A stretch of 64,000 nt of DNA, from NCBI GenBank assembly GCA_963729215.1, contig CAVSND010000022.1, positions 1 through 64,000 on the forward strand, written 5' to 3'. Within the stretch, counting starts at the first letter, position 1. Each line of letters begins with the position of its first letter. Positions 26,511 through 36,705 of this stretch are shown piece after piece. The notes below the pieces were generated by a model, which made no database searches, was not told the DNA's origin, and saw only the letters and a program-made list of their open reading frames with translations. Source of the DNA: CAVQJU01 sp963729215 (GTDB lineage Bacteria; Acidobacteriota; Vicinamibacteria; Vicinamibacterales; CAVVIG01). The position numbers and the translations under genes are program-made.

Positions 26511-27459
26511 ATGTCGGATGATCCAAAGAGTCCGCTTACACGCGATCACGTCGTCTGGGCGTATCGCCTGCTGCTCGATCGCGATCCGGAAAACGAAGAT
26601 GTGATCGGCCCGAAGCTGGCCGGTTCGCGCGACACCGCGGAGTTGCGCCGGCACCTGATGACCTCGGCCGAGTTCCAGGAGAAGAACCGGGACTACGCGC
26701 ACACCAACGACCGCACGCTCGTGATCAAAGAGCTCGAGCACGGCGTACGCCTGTTCGTCGATCTGTCGGATCACGTGATCGGCCTCAATATCGTCCGCGG
26801 CCACTACGAGGAGGACGAGGCGCGCTTCGCCCGCAGCGTGCTCAAGCCCGGCGACATCGCGATCGACGCCGGCGCGCACATCGGATTTTTTACGATGCAG
26901 ATGGCCGCGGCCGTCGGCGAGAAGGGAGCCGTGTACGCCTTCGAACCCTTCGACGCGAACGCGGATCTCCTCGAGCGATCGATTCGTGAGAACCACTTCG
27001 AAGATCGCATCGTCTTCCGGCGCGCGGCGGTCGGCGCCAGCAGCGGCACGGCCACACTTGACGTTCCCCCTCGAAACGCTGAACACGGGCGGTGCGTACC
27101 TGCTGCGCGAAGGGACATCGCCCGTCGGAGGCAACCGGACAAGAGATGTGCCCGTGGTGGCGCTGGACGATTTGCCGCTCCGGCGGCCCGTCCGGTTCAT
27201 CAAGATGGACGTCGAAGGCGCCGAGCCGCTCGTGATGAAGGGGGCTGCCCGCCTGCTCCGCGACGACCGGCCCGTCGTCCTTTCGGAGCTCCACCCGACG
27301 CAGCTCGATCGCGCATCGGGCACTGACGCCGATGCGTTCCTGTCCGCCATGCGCGCCGCCGGGTACCGTGCGCATCTCATGCAGGACGGACAACCGGCAG
27401 CGCCGCTCGACCGTGCGCCTGCCGGCGCGCTCGTGTCGATCGTCCTCCTTCCGATGTAG
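26511..27459 (+). CDS. FkbM-family methyltransferase (frameshifted)
   Basis: About 315 residues. N-terminal 60 residues (DHVVWAYRLLLDRDPENEDVI...) form a small helical domain. Then comes the FkbM SAM domain: DIAIDAGAHIGFFTMQMAAAVG, VYAFEPFDANADLLERSIREN, and after the shift VRFIKMDVEGAEPLVMKGA. The shift is near 27060; one base restores GTATLTFPLETLNTGGAYLL. FkbM enzymes O-methylate sugars or other small molecules. ATG 26511 lies 9 nt after TACGAT. Confidence 0.85.
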
Positions 27460-27479
27460 GATTCCCTACCATTCGCTAT

Positions 27480-29417
27480 ATGCGGTCCCTGGGTTTCGCG
27501 CTGGTCCTGTCGTTCGCGACTTCGTCGTCTCTCCACGCCCAGATCACCGGACAGATGACGCCGCCGCGCTCGCCCAGAAACGCCAGCTACTCGATCGACG
27601 TCCGGCTCGACCCCGCCAGCCGGACCATCACCGCGTCGGAAATCATCACGTGGCGGAACATCACGTCCAGGTCTGTGGACGATCTGCGTTTTCATTTGTA
27701 TTGGAACGCGTGGCGCGACGATCGTTCGACCTGGCAGCGCGAGCGGGCGCTCGCCCGGACACCGGCAAGGGATACGCGGCCGGGAGATCGTGCGAGCATC
27801 GATGTCTCATCCCTCCGCGTCACCGGCAGCGGCGGGCCCGTCGATCTCACGACCCGGCTGCGCTTCATCGCCCCGGACGACAACAACGCCGACGATCGCA
27901 CGGTGCTTCAGGCGCCGCTTCCGCAACCGGCGGCGCCCGGCACGACGTTGACGATCGAGGTGACGTGGACCGCGCACGTCCCCCGACCGGTCGCGCGGAC
28001 GGGCGCCATCGGCGACTTCTTCTTCATCGCCCAGTGGTTTCCCAAACTCGGCGTGCTGGAGGACGGTGGCTGGAACTGCCATCAGTTCCACGCGAGCACG
28101 GAGTTCTTCTCCGACTACGGCGTCTACGACGTCCGGATGACCGTTCCAAAAGCCTGGCCGGTCGGCGCCACGGGCGTCGCGCGCGAACGGCGCGCAAACG
28201 CGGACGGCACCGAAACGCATCGGTACTACCAGGAGGACGTCCACGATTTCGCGTGGACCACGAGCCCCGACGCTCTCGAGCGGACGGCGCGCTTCGAACA
28301 TCCGACGCTTCCGCCCGTCGAGATGCGGCTGCTGTTGAGGCCCGAGCACGCGAGCCAGGCCGAGCGCCATTTCGATGGGGCACGCATCGCGCTCAAGTTG
28401 TACGGCGAATGGTTCGGCGCTTACCCGTACGGGCACCTCACCATCGTCGATCCGGCCTACCAGAGCGGGGCCGGCGGCATGGAGTACCCGACGCTCATCA
28501 CGGCCGGCACCCGGTGGCTTGCCCCGGCCCATACCGACGACCCTGAAGACGTGGTGATCCACGAGACCGGACACCAGTTCTTCTACGGAATGGTCGGCAG
28601 CAACGAGTTCGAGGACGCCTGGATGGACGAGGGGATCAATACGTTCGGCGAGGCGCGCGTGATGGACGCGTGGGGAGTCACGCGCTACTTTCAGCGCTAC
28701 TTCGGGGGGTTCGTCCCGTTCGTCTTCAAGGACATCCGCCTGGATCGCGAGCGCGTCTGGAACCGGTTCGCGGGCTACCGTCGCGCCGCGACGACCGATC
28801 GCCAGTCGACGCCGAGCTATCAGTACTATCCCGGCCCCGGTGGTGTCATCACGTATAACAAGACGGCCCTGTGGCTGAACACGATGGAGCGGTGGCTCGG
28901 CTGGCCGACCGTGCAGCGCACGCTGTCCACGTTTTTCGTGCGGTGGCAATTCAAACATCCGAAACCCGAAGACTTCTTCAGCGTGGCCAATGAAGTGGCC
29001 GGACGCGATCTGGGCTGGTACTTCGACGAGGTGTATCGCGGGTCGAGCACATTCGACTACGGCATCCAGGAGTTGCGCAGCACGGCGGACGGCGCCGGAC
29101 GCTTCCGCACCGAGGTCGTCGTGCGGCGGTACGGCGATGCGACCTTTCCCATCGAAGTCCGGACGACGTTCGACGACGGCGAGCAGGTCAGCGAACAGTG
29201 GGACGGACGGGAACGCTGGCGTCTCTACGTCTACGAGCGAGCCGCGAAGGCGCGCACGGCCGAAGCCGATCCCGGCCGCGTGTTGCTGCTCGACGTGAAC
29301 GAGACGAACAATTCGCGGAGCCTTGAGCCCAAAGGGCCGGCCGCCGCCACGAAGTGGTCGCTCAAGTGGATGGTCTGGCTGCAGGACTGCCTGCTCTCGT
29401 GGAGCGTGTTCGTATGA
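27480..29417 (+). CDS. M1-family zinc metallopeptidase, secreted
   Basis: 645 residues. Signal peptide MRSLGFALVLSFATSSSLHAQ. The catalytic site is VVIHETGHQFFYG (HExxH) with the third zinc ligand in NEFEDAWMDEGINTFGEA. GGMEYPTLI replaces the usual GAMEN exopeptidase motif, and the C-terminal part has the KTALWLNTMERWLGW helix of the family. Expected to cleave N-terminal residues of peptides outside the cytoplasm. The start follows TACCAT by 7 nt. Its stop overlaps the next gene (ATGA). Confidence 0.9.
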   Translation: MRSLGFALVLSFATSSSLHAQITGQMTPPRSPRNASYSIDVRLDPASRTITASEIITWRNITSRSVDDLRFHLYWNAWRDDRSTWQRERALARTPARDTRPGDRASIDVSSLRVTGSGGPVDLTTRLRFIAPDDNNADDRTVLQAPLPQPAAPGTTLTIEVTWTAHVPRPVARTGAIGDFFFIAQWFPKLGVLEDGGWNCHQFHASTEFFSDYGVYDVRMTVPKAWPVGATGVARERRANADGTETHRYYQEDVHDFAWTTSPDALERTARFEHPTLPPVEMRLLLRPEHASQAERHFDGARIALKLYGEWFGAYPYGHLTIVDPAYQSGAGGMEYPTLITAGTRWLAPAHTDDPEDVVIHETGHQFFYGMVGSNEFEDAWMDEGINTFGEARVMDAWGVTRYFQRYFGGFVPFVFKDIRLDRERVWNRFAGYRRAATTDRQSTPSYQYYPGPGGVITYNKTALWLNTMERWLGWPTVQRTLSTFFVRWQFKHPKPEDFFSVANEVAGRDLGWYFDEVYRGSSTFDYGIQELRSTADGAGRFRTEVVVRRYGDATFPIEVRTTFDDGEQVSEQWDGRERWRLYVYERAAKARTAEADPGRVLLLDVNETNNSRSLEPKGPAAATKWSLKWMVWLQDCLLSWSVFV

Positions 29418-30422
29418 GCCCGGCGCAGGCCTGGCGCGACGGCATCCGCCGGGTCGCCGGGGCTCCATCGATCCTCGTGGGAGTCTGGCTGATGACCAGC
29501 CTCGTCAGCCTGCCGCTCGCCCTCTCCTTGCGCAGCGATCTCACCGGACACCTGGGCCCCAGCCTGGCCGCCGAGACGGCCGCGAGCGGCGTGAATTACG
29601 AGTGGATGCAGGAATTCACCGACCAGGCCTCGGGGATCGGCACGACCTTCAGGCCCACCGATCCTCGGCTTCGGCGCCGTGCTCGACAACCTGAGCGCGT
29701 TTGTGGACAACACCGCACGGCCCATCGTCATCGTCGGCGCGGCGGGGACGTATATGGCGCTCTGGCTGTTCGTGGCCGGAGGCATCATCGACCGGTACGC
29801 GCGCGACCGCGTCACCGGTATCCACGGTTTCTTTTCCGCTTCGGGCGTGTTCTTTTTCCGGTTCTTCCGGCTCGCGATCGTGATGTTCGTCGTTTACGGC
29901 CTGCTGTTCGAGTACCTGCACCCGTGGCTGTTCGATCGCCTGTATCCGCGGCTGATTCGCTCGGTCAACGTCGAACGCACGGCCTTCGCGATCCGCATGG
30001 GACTGTACCTGGTGTTCGGCCTGGTCCTCGGTTTTTGCAACCTCGTCTTCGACTACGCCAAAGTCCGCGCGGTCGTCGAGGATCGGCGCAGCGCGCTCGG
30101 AGCGCTCGTCTCGGGGCTCCGGTTCGTCCGTCGCAATCTCGGCGCGGCGGTCGCGCTCTATCTTCTGGACGTGGCGCTGTTCGGCGTGACGCTCGCGGCG
30201 TATGCCGCCGTGGCTCCGGGCGCCGGCGGCGTCGGCTGGTCGATGTGGATGGGCTTCGGAATCGCGCAGCTGTACATCCTCGCGCGGCTGTGCGTGAAAC
30301 TGATCTTCTGGGCGTCGGAGACGGCGCTCTTCCAGGGCCGCCTGGCTCACGCCGGGTACGTCGCCGCACCACAGCCCGTGTGGCCCGACTCACCCTCCGC
30401 GGAGGCGCTGCAGCGGCCGTAG
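29414..30422 (+). CDS. Multi-TM membrane protein, function unknown (frameshifted)
   Basis: About 335 residues with six hydrophobic segments. The first half begins MSPAQAWRDGIRRVAGAPSILVGVWLMTSLVSLPLAL. A frame change near 29670 joins FRPT to ILGFGAVLDNLSAFVDNT, and the rest continues to a TAG that lies inside a REP-like palindrome. It starts inside the peptidase stop codon, so it is co-translated with it and may be its partner. Confidence 0.7.
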
Positions 30423-30473
30423 CGGCCGGCTTCAGCCGGCTGGCGAACGTCCGCCTGAAGGCGGACGCTACGG
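30418..30473. repeat. REP-like cloverleaf palindrome, full copy
   Basis: Outer 7-bp stem CGTAGCG/CGCTACG encloses two hairpins, GCCGGCTTCAGCCGGC and GTCCGCCTGAAGGCGGAC. It contains the stop codon of the upstream gene and ends 5 bp from the transketolase stop, between convergent genes. A half copy is at 53403-53427. Confidence 0.8.
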
Positions 30474-30477
30474 CTGA

Positions 30478-32356
30478 CTAGCGTGCGACAGTCAGCAGCG
30501 CGCGCACGGCGGAGACGATGTGGTTGGCCGAGATGCCGTAGCGATCGAGCAGCTCGTCGGGCTTGCCGCTGCGCGGAATCTCGCGGACAGCCAGGCGCTC
30601 GACCGTGAATCCCTCACCCTCCACCGCTTCGGCGACGGCATCGCCGATACCGCCGGCGGCGTAGTGATCCTCGACGGTCAGGAAACGCCCGCCGGTTGCC
30701 CGGCCTGCGGCGATCAGAGTCGTCTCGGTCGACGGGCTGTACAGAATACAGATCGATCACCCGAACCGCCGTGCCGGCTGCCTTCAGCTCGTCGTGTGCC
30801 TTGAGCGCTTCGAACAAGGTCACACCCGCCGCGACGATCGTGACGGCGTCGGCCCCGCTTTGCCTCACGACTTTCGAGCCGCCGACGACAAACGGCTCGT
30901 CGTTTCCGTAAATCACCGGCGTCTTGGGCCGGCTCGTGCGGATGTAAACCGGCCCGGGGTGATACGCGGCCAGCGCCACGAGGCGCTCGGCGCTCACCGC
31001 GTCGGACGGGTAGAGGACGGTGATGTTCGGCTGGGCCCGGCACATCGCCAGGTCCTCGAGCGCCATCTGAGACGGGCCGTCCTCGCCGATCGACACGCCG
31101 GCGTGCGATCCGGCCATCTTGATCCCGACGTTGCTGATCGCGGCCATCCGGATGAAATCCGCCGCTCGCGTCAGGAAGCAGGCAAATGTCGAGGGAAACG
31201 GAATCGCGCCGCGCGCGGCCAGGCCCATGGCGGCGCCAATCATCACCTGCTCGGCGATGAAGTTCTCGTAGAAGCGATCGGGAAACGCTTTCTCGAACTT
31301 GTCACTGAACGTCGAGTTCTTGACATCGGCGTCGAGCGCGACGACACGCGGATCGGCCTCGCCAAGCCTGGCGAGCGCGAAACCATACGCCTCGCGCGTC
31401 GCCATTTCGTCGCCCAGCTTGTAGTTTGGCGCGGCCACCGGCCTGGCCACTTCAACCGCTCGCGGCCGTGAGGGCGGCTTCGGAATCTGCAGCGAGAGGT
31501 TGACGCCCGGCGGCGCAGGCACGAATTGCCGTTCGAGCTCGGCAAGCGCGTTGTCGAGCTCCTCGCCTTTCTTGAACGCCCTGCCGTGCCATCCCTCCTT
31601 GCCTTCGACCGACGACACGCCCTTGCCCTTGATCGTCCGGGCCAGAATCATCGTCGGCTTGCCCTTGGTGCGGCGCGCCTCGGCGCAGGCGTCGAGAATC
31701 GCGTCGAGGTCGTGGCCGTCGATCACAATCGTGTGCCAGCCAAACGCTCGCCAGCGCCGCGCGATGGCCTCCATGTCGTGCTGCCACATCGTCGGCCGGC
31801 TCTGGCCGAGCGCGTTGACGTCGGTGATGCCGCAGAGGTTGTCGAGGCCATTGAGCGCCGCGACGTCCGCCGCCTCCCAGACCGAGCCCTCAGCCGACTC
31901 GCCGTCGCCGAGCAGCACGTACGTGCGATAGTCCGACTTGATGCGCCTGGCGTTGAGCGCGCTGCCGATCGCCGCGCACACGCCCTGGCCGAGCGAGCCG
32001 GTCGCGACGTCCACAAACGGCAGGCGCGGCGTCGGGTGGCCTTCCAGATCGGAATCGATGCGGCGCAGGTTCAGGAGATCGGCGCGGTCGAACGCGCCGG
32101 CTTCGGCCCAGACGGAATAGAGGATCGGCGCGGCGTGGCCCTTCGACAGGACGAACCGGTCGCTTTCCGCGTTCCGGGGATCCTTCGGGTCGTATCGCAT
32201 CTCGGCGAAGAAAATGACGGACATCAGATCCGCCGCCGAGCAACACGTCGTTGGATGACCGGACCCGGCCTCCGACGTGGATCTCAGCGAGTCGATCCGG
32301 AGTCGCACGGCGACGTTTTTCAGCGCAGGAATCAGCGAATTACGATCGAGAGACAT
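30478..32356 (-). CDS. tkt: Transketolase (frameshifted near its C-terminus)
   Basis: About 625 residues, full-length but shorter than the 660-residue plant/E. coli type and close to the animal/archaeal-like transketolases. Motifs: SGHPTTCCSAADLMSV, FVLSKGHAAPILYS, GSLGQGVCAAIG, thiamine-diphosphate GDGESAEGSVWEAAD, and ENFIAEQVMIGAAMGLAARG. The frame shifts near 30740, after YSVQPVD. Correcting it gives TETTLIAAGRATGGRFLTVEDHYAAGGIGDAVAEA and a normal C-terminus to the TAG at 30478. TACAAT lies 9 nt before the ATG, with TTGAAT 16 nt further upstream. Confidence 0.9.
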
Positions 32357-32365
32357 GGGAGTGCG

Positions 32366-32371
32366 ATTGTA
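32366..32371 (-). promoter_or_regulatory. TACAAT -10 hexamer 9 nt before the transketolase
   Basis: TACAAT on the minus strand ends 9 nt before the ATG. TTGAAT lies 16 nt further upstream as a plausible -35. The message would be leaderless. Confidence 0.5.
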
Positions 32372-32389
32372 GATGGCGCGTCGTGGAAT

Positions 32390-33280
32390 TCAAAGAGGCG
32401 AATGCCAGTCGGAGGCCGCCAGGGCAAAGACGGCGCCTTCCAGGCCGAGCCGCGGAGCTTGCGGCGCCAGTTCATAAAGAATATTCGCGGCATCTCGACC
32501 GTAGTCCGCGCCGGCCGCCACAACGGCCGCGCCCAGATATTCGTCGGAACCGTGGAGCGCGGCGAGGCGAAACAGGACGGAAGCCGCTTCGCAGTTGAGG
32601 GCGAACGGCTTCGAGCCGGTCTCGCCGTCGAAGAACCCCGGCGCTGCGGCATCCCGCAGCATCCGCGCCGCGAACTGCATTAATTCCTCCGCCAGCATCG
32701 AGTACGGAAGACGGCCCGTGCATTCGAATCCCGTGATGAGCGCAGACGCGGCGCTGACGTGATCGGCCAGCCGGACACGGCCGCCAGGCGCCCCCAGCGC
32801 GACGCCTTCGCCTGGCTGGTACGCCGCGCCCACCAGGCGCTCGAGTTCATCGAGCGCCGCCTGGATGTTCCCGCCGGGTTCCTGGACGCCGGCGCGAAGA
32901 CAGGCATCGACGCCAGCGAGAGCTACGGCGATCGGGTGCTGGCGGCCCCAGGATGCTTGCAGAGTCGCCGCCAGTCCGGCAGCCGCCTCGTGCACGCGCT
33001 CATCGTCTGACACTCCGCCAGCTTCCGCGAACAGGATCAGCCAGCCCGACTGCTCGGCACGTTCGGCCTGCGGCCAGATGTCGAGAGCCTGGGTCAGCGC
33101 GGGCTCGAGTGCGTCGCGAATGTCATCCCGGCCGGTGGCCGCGTACCGCCGGAGGAGAAGCCGCACCGCGGGGGCCGTCGGGGCTTCACTGGTCAGCGCC
33201 TGCAGCACAGCAGCAGTCACGAGTTCGACGGTATAAGGAACGTCGTTTGCGTGGCTGATGTCATTCACAGGAGGGTTCAC
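32390..33280 (-). CDS. Helical six-hairpin-like protein resembling the YyaL/DUF255 C-terminal domain
   Basis: 296 residues, almost all alpha-helical. The segment GRVRLADHVSAASALITGFECTGRLPYSMLAEELMQFAARMLRD...GFFDGETG matches the (alpha/alpha)6 C-terminal half of thioredoxin-domain YyaL/SPATA20 proteins. The N-terminal thioredoxin domain is absent and is not encoded upstream. It may be a stand-alone domain. GTG start at 33280; an internal GTG 12 nt later is equally possible. Confidence 0.6.
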   Translation of the reverse strand: MNPPVNDISHANDVPYTVELVTAAVLQALTSEAPTAPAVRLLLRRYAATGRDDIRDALEPALTQALDIWPQAERAEQSGWLILFAEAGGVSDDERVHEAAAGLAATLQASWGRQHPIAVALAGVDACLRAGVQEPGGNIQAALDELERLVGAAYQPGEGVALGAPGGRVRLADHVSAASALITGFECTGRLPYSMLAEELMQFAARMLRDAAAPGFFDGETGSKPFALNCEAASVLFRLAALHGSDEYLGAAVVAAGADYGRDAANILYELAPQAPRLGLEGAVFALAASDWHSPL

Positions 33281-33321
33281 CGCCGCGGTCGGTAAGGTGC
33301 TATAGTCGCGAACCGAGGTCC

Positions 33322-34443
33322 ATGCTCGACGAGCTCTCCCAAGCGGTTCTGGCTCGTGAGGAAGTCGTCAAGTATCTGCGCGGCGGATACGGCGAAAACG
33401 AGGAGCGCGCGCGTGAACGCGTCCACGCCTACCTCGACGAGCTCCGCACAACCCAGCGCTACGAATTCTATCGTGCGCTGCAGCACCCGCTGTACCCGAT
33501 TCTCCGCAAGATCGACAAGGTTCCCGAGCACGCGCACCACGCCGTGGCCGCGACGCGCAACCACCGCGTGGTCTATGCGTCGAACCACAAGAGCCACATC
33601 GACTACCTGGTCGAACCTATCGTCCTCGACGATGCCGGCGTGCGGCCGCCGCTGATCGCGGCCGGCATCAACCTGTTCGGTGGCCCGCTCGGGCTGCTGC
33701 ACCGCCACATCACCGGGGCGATTCCGATCCGCCGCAGCACGAAGGATCCAGCGTACCTGATCACGCTCAAGGCGTACATCGCCGAGATCCTGAAGAAGCA
33801 CGACCTGTTTTTCTACCCGGAGGGCGGCCGGAGCTACAGCGGCGAGCTGAAGATGGGCAAGACGGGGCTGCTCCACGCCGCGCTCACCGCGAACGAGCCG
33901 AACCTGGTGATCGTCCCGGTCGCGGTCGCCTACGACCTGGTGCTGGAAGATCACATCCTCGCCAAGCAGGGCGTCAAGAAGATCCAGCGTCCGTTCACGC
34001 GCGAGCTCGCCGAGATGGTGCGCTACGCCGTGGGCTACTGGTCGCGCGTCTTCGTCACCTTCGGGTCGGCCATTCCCGTGACGGGGTACGATCCGCAGTC
34101 GCGGAGCGACGTGCTGGCGCTGACGCGTCTCATCCGCACGCGGATCGGCGCGCTGCACAAGGTGCTGCCCACGGCGTTGTTTGCCTCGGCCATGCGGCCC
34201 TCGATCGTCCGGCGCGATCTCGAATCCCGTATCGACCGGCTGATCGACGAATTGTCGGCCCGCCAGGCCAACCTCGGGGTCATCACCGGCCGGCAGGCGG
34301 TGGAAGAGGCCGCCGAGCTTCTCGAAACCCGCGGCATTATCGTTCACGAGCGCGGACGGTTTCGCGTGCGCGACCGCAGCGTGCTGCGATACTACGCGCG
34401 GACGATCGAGCACCTGCTGGCGACGTCCGGCCGGACGCATTGA
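33322..34443 (+). CDS. PlsB-like glycerol-3-phosphate acyltransferase
   Basis: 373 residues. Acyltransferase motif I is NHKSHIDYL (HX4D), with GGPLGLLHRHITGAIPIRR (motif II) and YPEGGRSYSGELKMGKTGLLHAA (motif III). Downstream VIVPVAVAYDLVLEDHI is motif IV. The order and the RSYSG variant fit the PlsB/GPAT branch rather than PlsC. It would acylate sn-1 of glycerol-3-phosphate at the inner membrane. Length is shorter than E. coli PlsB (about 800), lacking its long N- and C-terminal extensions. TATAGT lies 15 nt upstream of ATG 33322. Confidence 0.85.
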   Translation: MLDELSQAVLAREEVVKYLRGGYGENEERARERVHAYLDELRTTQRYEFYRALQHPLYPILRKIDKVPEHAHHAVAATRNHRVVYASNHKSHIDYLVEPIVLDDAGVRPPLIAAGINLFGGPLGLLHRHITGAIPIRRSTKDPAYLITLKAYIAEILKKHDLFFYPEGGRSYSGELKMGKTGLLHAALTANEPNLVIVPVAVAYDLVLEDHILAKQGVKKIQRPFTRELAEMVRYAVGYWSRVFVTFGSAIPVTGYDPQSRSDVLALTRLIRTRIGALHKVLPTALFASAMRPSIVRRDLESRIDRLIDELSARQANLGVITGRQAVEEAAELLETRGIIVHERGRFRVRDRSVLRYYARTIEHLLATSGRTH

Positions 34444-34477
34444 CGTGGCGCGTATCAGCCCGAAGAGTAACCGCTAG

Positions 34478-35650
34478 ATGCTCGGCGGCGCGTCGAAAGC
34501 TCTGTTCCATCTGCTCGCCAAGAGCCAGAACCTCAAGACACTCGCGTCGCGTTACGGCATGCGCCGGCCGCGGAGCTTCGCGCGCCGGTTCATCGCCGGC
34601 GAGACGACCGCCGAGGCCCTTGACGCCGCTCGCGCCGTGGAGGCACGCGGCCTGCTCATCACGCTCGATCACCTGGGCGAAAGCGTGGGCAGCCTTGCGG
34701 ACGCCGACGCCGCCACGCGCGAGTATCGCGAGATCGGCGAGACGATCGTCGCCGCCGGCATCGGCCGGAACATCTCGCTCAAGCTGACGCAGCTCGGCCT
34801 CGACGTCGATCGCGCGAGCGCGGTGGACAACATCCGGAAGATCCTCACCCGGACGGATCCGGCGGGGTTCTTCGTCCGCATCGACATGGAGAGCTCGGCG
34901 TATACGCAGGTGACGCTCGATATCTTCGAAACACTGTGGGAGCAGGGTCATCGCCAGATTGGCGTCGTGCTGCAGGCGGCGCTGCTTCGCACGGAGCAGG
35001 ATCTCAAACACATCCTGGCGCTTGGAGCGCGCGTTCGCCTCGTCAAGGGCGCTTACAAAGAATCCAAGAACGTCGCGCACCAGCACAAGGCGGATGTGGA
35101 TGCGGCGTACGCGACGTTGATGCGGATGATGCTCGATCAAGGCGACTACCCCGCCTTTGCCACGCACGATCCCGCCATGCACAGGCTCGCACAGGAGTGG
35201 GCGGCCGCACGGGGCATAGGCCCTGAACGGTACGAATTCCAGCTGTTGTACGGCGTGCGCCGCGATCTGCAGACCGCGCTCGTCGCGCAGGGTCACCGCG
35301 TGCGCGTCTACATTCCGTTCGGACGGGAGTGGTTTCCCTACTTCATGCGCCGCCTGGGCGAGCGGCCGGCAAACATCGCGTCGGTACTCCGCAGCCTCCG
35401 CGATGAACGTAAAACGCAGAACCGAAATCAAAACGTAACACGCAGAGCGCGCGACGCCTCGCTGTTCTTCACGTCTTCGTTCTGCGTTTTACGTTCTCCG
35501 TTCATTCCGCCCGTAGGGCGGAGCCACTGCATGAGCGCGGCAGCGCCAAGGGTTCCCGCGGCCAGAACGATCAGGAGCGTTTGGTACGAGGCCGTCGCGT
35601 CGAACACCCACCCCATGAGCACCGGGCCAATCGCGCCCGCCACGGCGTAA
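34478..35650 (+). CDS. Proline dehydrogenase, reading through a repeat into the opposing gene
   Basis: The core (residues 1-310) is a complete monofunctional FAD-dependent proline dehydrogenase: ISLKLTQLG, RIDMESSAYTQ, GVVLQAALLRTEQDL, VRLVKGAYKESKNVA, PAFATHD and YEFQLLYGVRRDLQ. The family normally ends near RSLRDE, at about 35404. Here the frame continues through an inverted-repeat element and then antisense through the MFS gene to a stop at 35650, adding about 80 non-homologous residues. The native stop may have been displaced by the element. It oxidises proline to pyrroline-5-carboxylate. Confidence 0.85.
   Translation: MLGGASKALFHLLAKSQNLKTLASRYGMRRPRSFARRFIAGETTAEALDAARAVEARGLLITLDHLGESVGSLADADAATREYREIGETIVAAGIGRNISLKLTQLGLDVDRASAVDNIRKILTRTDPAGFFVRIDMESSAYTQVTLDIFETLWEQGHRQIGVVLQAALLRTEQDLKHILALGARVRLVKGAYKESKNVAHQHKADVDAAYATLMRMMLDQGDYPAFATHDPAMHRLAQEWAAARGIGPERYEFQLLYGVRRDLQTALVAQGHRVRVYIPFGREWFPYFMRRLGERPANIASVLRSLRDERKTQNRNQNVTRRARDASLFFTSSFCVLRSPFIPPVGRSHCMSAAAPRVPAARTIRSVWYEAVASNTHPMSTGPIAPATA
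35405..35496. repeat. Inverted-repeat element between convergent genes
   Basis: GAACGTAAAACGCAGAAC (35405-35422) pairs exactly with GTTCTGCGTTTTACGTTC (35479-35496). A third, direct partial copy (AACGTAACACGCAGA) is at 35432-35446. Both flanking genes (proline dehydrogenase, +; MFS, -) are open through it and share the translated word ERKTQN because of its symmetry. Confidence 0.8.
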
Positions 35651-36705
35651 GCGGTCCACGTGAACCCGTAGAGCATCGCGAACGACCGCAGCCCGTAGTA
35701 TCGCGAGAGGATGTAGGGCGTCACGTCGGCTTCGCCACCCATGCCGAGTCCGATCAGGATCGACGCGAGCGTGCCTGCCGCAAACGAGTGCGCGCTGGCG
35801 AGCAGCAACGTGCCCAGGGCGGCCGCCGACAGCAGCAACAACGCCACGCGAGGCGCGAAAAAGCGATCGAGCAGCCAGCCGGTGAGGAACCGTCCGACCA
35901 GGCTCGCCCCGCCCATCGCGGCGAGCGCCGTCGCGGCACGGGCCGGCGAGATGCCGCGGTCGGTGAGCATGGCCGGCAGATGCGTCAGCGCGCCGTTTTG
36001 CGCGATCGAGGCGAAGAAGAGCACGGCCACGACAATCCAGAACGGCCGCGATCTCACCGCCTCGCGGACCGTTGCCCCATCGGCCACCGACTGGCTCGCC
36101 GGGTGTCCGGCAAGCTCGGACGGCCGTTCGCGAATGAGGCTGGCAACCGCCGGCAGTCCAATCGCGAGGACCATGCCGCCCAGGACGACGCACGCGGCGC
36201 GCCAGCCAATGCGTTCGATCAGCGCCTCGGCGACGGGCGGCAACACCATCGCGCCAATCGCTCCGCCGGACATGACGACGGCAAGCGCCATTCCCCGCCG
36301 CTTCACGAACCAGCTCGACACGGCGCGGCTGTACGCCATCTGCGCCGTCCCGTTTCCGACGATGCCCATGATGAAGAACGTCGCGTAGAGGTGCCAGATG
36401 TGCGGGGTCAGCAGCGCGAGCGACGCGAACGCGCAGCCGAAGACGGCCATGCACGGCACGAGAATGCGCCGCGGGCTGACGCGATCCAGCAGGTAGCCGA
36501 GCGGCGGCGAGCAGACGGCCACCGTCATCGCGGCGATGCCGAACGCCGCCGAGACGGCCGCGCGCGACCACCCGAATTCCTCTGCGAGCGGTTTGAGGAA
36601 GATGCCGAACGTGTAGACGAGGAGCGAGGCGAAGCTGACGAACACGCCAACGGCCGAGGCGATGGCGACGCGCCACCCTTCGTAGCGCGCGTCATGCTCG
36701 CTCAT
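35428..36705 (-). CDS. MFS transporter (monocarboxylate/oxalate-formate type)
   Basis: 425 residues, twelve membrane helices. The N-terminus EGWRVAIASAVGVFVSF and GWSRAAVSAAFGIAAM resemble the OFA/MCT branch of the major facilitator superfamily; RRGMALAVVMSGGAIGAMVLPP is the conserved loop region after TM4. The substrate is probably a small organic acid (inference from the branch). ATG 36705 chosen. The last ~20 residues (ERKTQNEDVKNSEASR) come from the inverted-repeat element. It overlaps the proline dehydrogenase read-through by 223 bp. Confidence 0.85.
   Translation of the reverse strand: MSEHDARYEGWRVAIASAVGVFVSFASLLVYTFGIFLKPLAEEFGWSRAAVSAAFGIAAMTVAVCSPPLGYLLDRVSPRRILVPCMAVFGCAFASLALLTPHIWHLYATFFIMGIVGNGTAQMAYSRAVSSWFVKRRGMALAVVMSGGAIGAMVLPPVAEALIERIGWRAACVVLGGMVLAIGLPAVASLIRERPSELAGHPASQSVADGATVREAVRSRPFWIVVAVLFFASIAQNGALTHLPAMLTDRGISPARAATALAAMGGASLVGRFLTGWLLDRFFAPRVALLLLSAAALGTLLLASAHSFAAGTLASILIGLGMGGEADVTPYILSRYYGLRSFAMLYGFTWTAYAVAGAIGPVLMGWVFDATASYQTLLIVLAAGTLGAAALMQWLRPTGGMNGERKTQNEDVKNSEASRALRVTF

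Noticed and set aside
27807..29468. 553-codon minus-strand frame opposite the M1 peptidase
   Set aside because: Shadow of a clear HExxH peptidase gene; no motif of its own.
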